Source of the DNA: Saccharopolyspora aridisoli
GTDB lineage: Bacteria > Actinomycetota > Actinomycetes > Mycobacteriales > Pseudonocardiaceae
Direction of reading: 5' to 3'
Length of the DNA: 64,000 bases
Assembly: GCF_004348445.1 (NCBI RefSeq)
Contig: NZ_SMKV01000008.1
Coordinates: 141,110 to 205,109 of the forward strand
The first letter of the stretch is position 1, and the number at the start of each line of letters is the position of its first letter. A program made the position numbers and the translations under genes. This document shows, piece by piece, positions 59,785 to 64,000 of this stretch. The notes under the pieces were generated by a model. It was not told the DNA's origin and did no database searches. It saw nothing but the letters and a program-made list of their open reading frames with translations.

Positions 59785-61155
59785 TCACCGTTCGAGGACG
59801 CTGACCAGGGCTTGCAGTGCGGGACGGAACGCGTGGTCGGAGGGCGCCGCGTACCCGACGATCACGCCGGGTGGGTGCGATCCGGGGCTGAGCCAGTGCG
59901 GCCCCAGCACCTGGAGCTCCACCGACCGCCGCCGCGCCCTGTCGAGGACTTCGAGTTCCGTGGGTCCTTCCGGATCCAGCTGCAAGGTCACGTGCAGTCC
60001 CGCCGAGATACCGGCCGGGTGGGGCCGGTGTTTCGCACGCATTCCGCGCAGCGCTTCACCGAGGTGCTCGCGGCGCTGACGGTAGGTGGCGCGCGATCGG
60101 CGGACGTGCTGATCGTAGGCCCCCGACAAGATCAACTCAGCCATGGCCAGCTGTTCGAACAGCGGAGCGTGCAACCCGCTGTTCCGCTTGAGCTCCCGAA
60201 CTGGTCCCACCAGCCGCGACGGCAGCGCCAACCAGGCCAGACGCAGCGCGGGCGCCAGGGTCTTGCTCGCCGTCCCGGCGTAGACGACGTTGTCCGGGCC
60301 CATCCCCTGCAGCGAGCCCATCGGCTGCCGGTCGAAGCGGAACTCGCCGTCGTAGTCGTCGTCGATGACCAGCAGGTCCTCGTCCTTGGCGCGCCGCGCC
60401 AGCTCCGCCCGTCGTGCCGAGCTCATGCTGACGCCGAGCGGGAACTGGTGCGCCGGGGTGACCACCACGGCCCGGCTGCGCAGCTGGGAGACGTCGATTC
60501 CTTCGCCGTCGACCGGGATGCCGTGCACCGACATCCCGAACCCGGCGGGGATGTCCCAGAGGTGCGGCGCCGACGGGTCCTCGAAGTCGACGGAGGACTC
60601 GCCTTGATCGGCAAGCGCATTGCTGAGCAGCGACAACGCCTGCGTGTAGCCATTGCAGACGATGATGTTGCCCGGCGTGGTCGCCACCGCCCGCTCGCGC
60701 GCGAGGTAGCCGGCGAGCGCCACGCGCAGCCGCGGATGCCCCTGCGGATCGCCGTAGTCGAGGTCGTCGGTGGGCACGTCGCGCAGCGCGCGGCGGCTGG
60801 CCGCCAGCCAGTCCCGGCGCGGGAAAGAGCTCAGGTCCGGCCGTCCCGAGCGGAAGTCCCAGCGCGCGACGCCCGGTTGCGCGGGCTCGGGCGCGTCGGG
60901 CTGCGCGGGGGTCGCGAGCAGTTCGGCGACGACCGTGGGAGCGCCCTGCCGGGCCACCAGGAACCCCTCGGCCACCAACTGGTCGTAGGCGCGGGTGACG
61001 GTGCCGCGCGCGATCCCGAGCTCCTGAGCGAGCGAACGCGTCGAGGGAACCCGGCTGCCGGCCGCGAGAGATCCGTCCCGGACGGCGGCCCTGAGGGCCT
61101 CGGTCAGCTGCTTGCTGTCCGGGTGAACCAGCCCAGCGAACCATCCCACCGTCAC
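59785..61155 (-). CDS. MocR/PdxR-type regulator (GntR HTH fused to PLP aminotransferase fold)
   Basis: The protein (456 aa) has a GntR winged helix at residues ~10-75 (GSRVPSTRSLAQELGIARGT) and a fold-type-I aminotransferase domain (~110-456) with YGDPQGHPRLRVALAGYL, IDDDYDGEFRFDRQPM and the PLP lysine K298 in GTASKTLAPALRL. Such proteins regulate genes of vitamin B6, GABA or taurine metabolism; the target here is unknown since no such genes are adjacent. GTG 61155 is chosen because TAAGGT ends 7 nt upstream (leaderless); the longer frame to 61224 is rejected. Confidence 0.9.
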   Translation of the reverse strand: MTVGWFAGLVHPDSKQLTEALRAAVRDGSLAAGSRVPSTRSLAQELGIARGTVTRAYDQLVAEGFLVARQGAPTVVAELLATPAQPDAPEPAQPGVARWDFRSGRPDLSSFPRRDWLAASRRALRDVPTDDLDYGDPQGHPRLRVALAGYLARERAVATTPGNIIVCNGYTQALSLLSNALADQGESSVDFEDPSAPHLWDIPAGFGMSVHGIPVDGEGIDVSQLRSRAVVVTPAHQFPLGVSMSSARRAELARRAKDEDLLVIDDDYDGEFRFDRQPMGSLQGMGPDNVVYAGTASKTLAPALRLAWLALPSRLVGPVRELKRNSGLHAPLFEQLAMAELILSGAYDQHVRRSRATYRQRREHLGEALRGMRAKHRPHPAGISAGLHVTLQLDPEGPTELEVLDRARRRSVELQVLGPHWLSPGSHPPGVIVGYAAPSDHAFRPALQALVSVLER

Positions 61156-61316
61156 GGTGCAGACCTTAGTACCTCGAGCGGCGCTCGGTCCGCGCAGCGG
61201 TGCCTCATGGCTCGTCGTGATCATCGCCTCGGTGGGAAAGATCCGTTCGACCCTGCCGGTGCACGATCGGTTGATAACGTGCTCAGCCGCTGGACAGTTG
61301 ATCGACGGGGAGTGTT

Positions 61317-61850
61317 GTGGCGGAGGATTTCGGCAGGGACATCGGTGCCGCCGAGCGGATGGTTCGCGAGTGGCAGGACCGGGCGGCGGAGAAGGCCGAG
61401 AAGTTCAACCGCCTGCAGCAGCAGGTCGAGCAGATCTCGGTGACCGAGTCCTCCCGCGATGGCGCGATTAGGGTGACCGTGGCGTCCACCGGGATGCTGC
61501 AGGACCTGCAGCTCGCCGACAACGCCAACAACCGCCCGATGCCCAGGCTCGGTGCGGAGATCATGCGGTTGGTGCAGCAAGCGCAGGCCAAGATCCCCGG
61601 GCAGATGCAGGAGGCCGTCGAAGGCACCGTCGGGCTCGCCGACTCGGCCGCCCAGCACGTGCTCGACCAGGCCCGCAAGCACTTCCCGGAGCCCCCGCCC
61701 GAGGAGGAGCCGCCGCGCGGCACCCGGCCGAACGAGATCCGCCCGGCCGTCGAGGACGACCACCAGCCGCCGCAACGTCGGCAGTCGCCCGGCCGCCGCA
61801 GGCCCGACGACTTCGACGACGACTTCGGCAACGGCTCCTTCCTGCGCTGA
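61317..61850 (+). CDS. YbaB/EbfC-family protein, EspL-like (type VII secretion-associated)
   Basis: The protein (177 aa, GTG 61317) has a coiled N-terminus (AERMVREWQDRAAEKAEKFN) and the YbaB core (EQISVTESSRDGAIRVTVAS; TGMLQDLQLAD), then a disordered Pro/Arg/Asp-rich tail. YbaB-fold proteins bind DNA, but in actinobacterial ESX loci a member (EspL) acts with the secretion substrates. The next two genes are ESX-type, favouring that role. Ribosome-binding site CGGGGAG upstream; 14 bp to the next gene. Confidence 0.8.
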   Translation: MAEDFGRDIGAAERMVREWQDRAAEKAEKFNRLQQQVEQISVTESSRDGAIRVTVASTGMLQDLQLADNANNRPMPRLGAEIMRLVQQAQAKIPGQMQEAVEGTVGLADSAAQHVLDQARKHFPEPPPEEEPPRGTRPNEIRPAVEDDHQPPQRRQSPGRRRPDDFDDDFGNGSFLR

Positions 61851-61864
61851 CCTGGGGACTGCAC

Positions 61865-62173
61865 ATGCCTGACGAGATGAACGTCGCCATCGAGGACCTG
61901 CGCATCCACGCGTCCAAAGTGGATGGTGTGGTGGACCAGCTGAACACGGCCGTCGATGCCTCGCAGCAGGTTTCGTTGGACAACGACGCCTACGGCATCC
62001 TGTGCCGCCCCTTCGCGTGGATGATCGACCCGGTCGAGCAGAACGGCGTCGACGCGCTGCGCGAGGCCGTGACGTCGATGCGGCAGATCGCCGACGACGT
62101 GCGCGCCACCGCCGAGGACTACCAGCAGGTCGACGACTCCAACAGCGCGCTGATCCGCGGAGTGCAGCCGTGA
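61865..62173 (+). CDS. EspC-like type VII secretion-associated small protein
   Basis: The protein (102 aa) is all-helical: MNVAIEDLRIHASKVDGVVD, a central segment DAYGILCRPFAWMIDPVEQN and a C-terminal helix TSMRQIADDVRATAEDYQQV. This is the layout of the EspC/DUF2580 family, WXG100-like proteins secreted through ESX systems. It overlaps the next gene by 4 bp. Confidence 0.8.
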   Translation: MPDEMNVAIEDLRIHASKVDGVVDQLNTAVDASQQVSLDNDAYGILCRPFAWMIDPVEQNGVDALREAVTSMRQIADDVRATAEDYQQVDDSNSALIRGVQP

Positions 62174-64000
62174 CGAACCCGCTCGTCGAGAAGCAGCCGG
62201 AGAGCAACGACGGCTTCGTCACCCAGGGCAGCGGTGACGCGGGCTGGGCGAGCGGCATCGGCATCGCCGAGTCCGTCAACGACGTCTCCAGCCTCGACGA
62301 AGGTTCGAGCTGGGTCGAGTCGGGCCTCGGCTACGGCGGTCTCGCGCTGGAGGGCATCAGCCTCGCCGTCGATCCCATCGGCACGCTGCTCTCCTACGGG
62401 TTGACCTGGCTGATCGAGCACGTCCAGCCGCTCAAGGAAGCCCTCGACTGGTTCGCAGGAGACCCCGACGGCGTCACCGCCTACGGCAAGACCTGGGAGA
62501 ACGTCTCCAAGGCCGTCGAGGGGGCCGCGAGTCAGTACAAGGACGCCGTCAAGGCCGACACCGCGAGCTGGACCGGTGCCGCGGGCGACGCCTACCGCAG
62601 GACCGCCGCCGAGAAGGGCGAAGCCCTCGACGGAGCGGCGAAGCTCGCGGGGACCATCAGCTCGGTCGTGACGATCATGGGCGAGGTCGTCTCGTTCGTC
62701 CGAGAGTTCGTCCGCGACCTGGTCGCCGACTGCATCTCGCGGTTGATCACCTACGCGCTGGAAGCCCTGCTGCCGCCGATCGCTTCGCTGGCCTGGGTGA
62801 TCCCGCAGGCGGTCGCGTTCATCTCCAAGACGGTCACCAAGATCGCCGACATCGTCGGCAAGCTGACCAGGACGATCAGCAACGTCTCCCCGAAGCTCGC
62901 CAAGCTCGCCGAGGTCTTCGGCGACATCATGAGAACCCTCGGCGACAAGGGCAAGGCCGGTGCTGGGGCGATCGGGAAGGTCGCCGAGAAGCTCGACGTC
63001 GCCGAGCGGATCGCGGAGAAGGCCTGGAAGAAGGTCGACGACACCTTCGGCACCGACGTCGTCGGCAAGCACAACGCCAAGTTCGGCGGCCCGGACGCTC
63101 CGAGCTCCGGGGACGGCGAGTCGTCCTCGGGTAATTCGGCTTCCGGTGGTGGGGAGTCAGGTCCTCGGTCGTCGGGCGGTGCTTCGGGGCAGGGGGATTC
63201 GCCGTCTTCGGCCCGCTCGGAATCCATCGCGGAGACCGGCTCTCCGCGTTCCGAGTCCATTTCGGACGGTTCGAGTCCCGGGGGTTCCGCTGGCGGGCGC
63301 GGCGACGTGGGCCCGGATTCGCGGTCGAGCGCTGATTCGGGTGGATCGACGCGCACCGATTCCGGTGCCGGGTCGCAGGACGGTTCGAACTCCGGCGGTT
63401 CGGCTAGGTCCAACACCCAGTCGCAGGACGGTTCGGGCTCGGGCGGTTCGAACCGCACCGATTCCGGTTCTCAGTCGCAGGATGCTTCGGACTCGACGCG
63501 ATCCGACTCCGGTTCGGGATCGCAATCGCAGGCCGATTCCGATCCGAGCTCGGGCTCTCAGCGGCACGCGGACTCCGGAGGACCGCAGGCCCGCCCCGAT
63601 TCGGGGACCCAGTCGCACGCGGACCCGGGTGGAGCGACTCGCGCCGACACGGGGTCGAGCAACGCCGGCTCGGGCGGTGCGACGTCCAGTGCGCACACCT
63701 CCGACGTCCCGCGAGCCCCCTCCAGCACCTCGGCGGCCGCCGTCGACGCCCCGGCCAGGCCGGACGCGGCCGCTCCGCAGTCGGCCCCCGCGGCTCCGCG
63801 CCCGGACCAGCCCTCGGGCAACGCCCCTGCCGGCGCAGCGGGCTCTCCGGCGAGCCCGTCGGCTCCCAGCGGCGCAACGCCGTCGCCGCGCGGTGGACGT
63901 CAGGGGCAGGGCGGCTGGACTGGCACCTCGGGACATCCGGGCGCAGTCCGCGACCTCCCCACCAACGCGCCCCGGACGCCGCGTTCCCCGAGCCACCCCG
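62170..64000 (+). CDS. Large WXG100-type secretion substrate / putative polymorphic toxin (3' end outside window)
   Basis: GTG 62170 opens a frame with no stop through base 64000, so >610 residues. Residues ~1-110 form an alpha-helical lead (WVESGLGYGGLALEGISLAV). A WXG-like turn lies at 134-136 (TASWTGAAGDAYRR) in a WXG100-type helical hairpin (~105-165), followed by long amphipathic/hydrophobic helices to ~300. From ~310 on, ~200 residues are Ser/Gly/Asp-rich with imperfect SGS/QSQDGS/DSGG units, then a Pro/Ala/Ser-rich stretch (to ~600). This layout (T7SS leader, linker, distal C-terminal domain) matches ESX-exported toxins, but the C-terminus is not in the window, so toxin status is inference. 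GTGA overlap with the EspC-like gene. Confidence 0.75.
   Translation, partial: MTNPLVEKQPESNDGFVTQGSGDAGWASGIGIAESVNDVSSLDEGSSWVESGLGYGGLALEGISLAVDPIGTLLSYGLTWLIEHVQPLKEALDWFAGDPDGVTAYGKTWENVSKAVEGAASQYKDAVKADTASWTGAAGDAYRRTAAEKGEALDGAAKLAGTISSVVTIMGEVVSFVREFVRDLVADCISRLITYALEALLPPIASLAWVIPQAVAFISKTVTKIADIVGKLTRTISNVSPKLAKLAEVFGDIMRTLGDKGKAGAGAIGKVAEKLDVAERIAEKAWKKVDDTFGTDVVGKHNAKFGGPDAPSSGDGESSSGNSASGGGESGPRSSGGASGQGDSPSSARSESIAETGSPRSESISDGSSPGGSAGGRGDVGPDSRSSADSGGSTRTDSGAGSQDGSNSGGSARSNTQSQDGSGSGGSNRTDSGSQSQDASDSTRSDSGSGSQSQADSDPSSGSQRHADSGGPQARPDSGTQSHADPGGATRADTGSSNAGSGGATSSAHTSDVPRAPSSTSAAAVDAPARPDAAAPQSAPAAPRPDQPSGNAPAGAAGSPASPSAPSGATPSPRGGRQGQGGWTGTSGHPGAVRDLPTNAPRTPRSPSHP

Overview
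The window is high-GC DNA (roughly 70% by eye) with GTG/TTG starts, ATGA-type gene overlaps and many start codons 6-7 nt after a TANNNT box. Gene order points to an actinomycete, most likely a Pseudonocardiaceae genus such as Saccharopolyspora (inference; there is no rRNA to confirm it). The order rpmG - hadA - hadB - tRNA-Trp - secE - nusG - rplK - rplA - rplJ - rplL - mkl - rpoB - rpoC matches the backbone known from Mycobacterium. hadC is absent, which suits an organism without mycolic acids.

Layout. (1) 2-9049: 3' end of the nuo operon (nuoG' H I J K L M N), proton-pumping NADH:menaquinone oxidoreductase. (2) 9097-16909: a polyprenyl diphosphate synthase (probably the menaquinone side chain), a membrane-anchored sunset-domain protein, a divergent Lrp regulator and DDAH-type hydrolase, YceI, HtpX, RfbA, a YajQ-family protein and a glyoxalase-fold protein. 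(3) 17208-18434: a PAS-PAS-GGDEF diguanylate cyclase. (4) 18502-23488: a decayed accessory island bounded by an 82-bp direct repeat and abutting the terminator of tRNA-Tyr. It holds a pentapeptide-repeat remnant, a SnoaL-like protein, a maltokinase-cap-like protein, a recombinase N-terminal remnant, a STAND/NB-ARC-TPR protein and a triply broken tyrosine integrase. (5) 23514-28284: tRNA-Tyr, two small unknowns, an alpha/beta hydrolase and a membrane GAF-GGDEF-EAL protein. (6) 28417-35295: tRNA-Thr, tRNA-Met, rpmG, hadAB, tRNA-Trp, secE-nusG, rplKA and rplJL. (7) 35679-46923: a ten-gene mce operon (MceG-type ATPase, two YrbE permeases, MceA-F with the lipoprotein as MceE, two Mce-associated proteins), a predicted lipid/sterol importer. 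(8) 46992-50234: a 1080-aa TPR-CHAT protein whose catalytic His/Cys positions look substituted. (9) 51336-58858: rpoB and rpoC. (10) 59235-64000: an unknown coiled-coil protein, a MocR-type regulator and the start of a type VII secretion-associated cluster (YbaB/EspL-like, EspC-like, and a very large WXG-type protein still open at the window edge).

Most of the window is core respiration, translation, transcription and envelope lipid transport. The parts most likely to hold something undescribed are the tRNA-Tyr island with its STAND protein, the degenerate CHAT protein, and the truncated type VII substrate at the right edge. Function calls come from recognising motifs and gene order; no database search was run.
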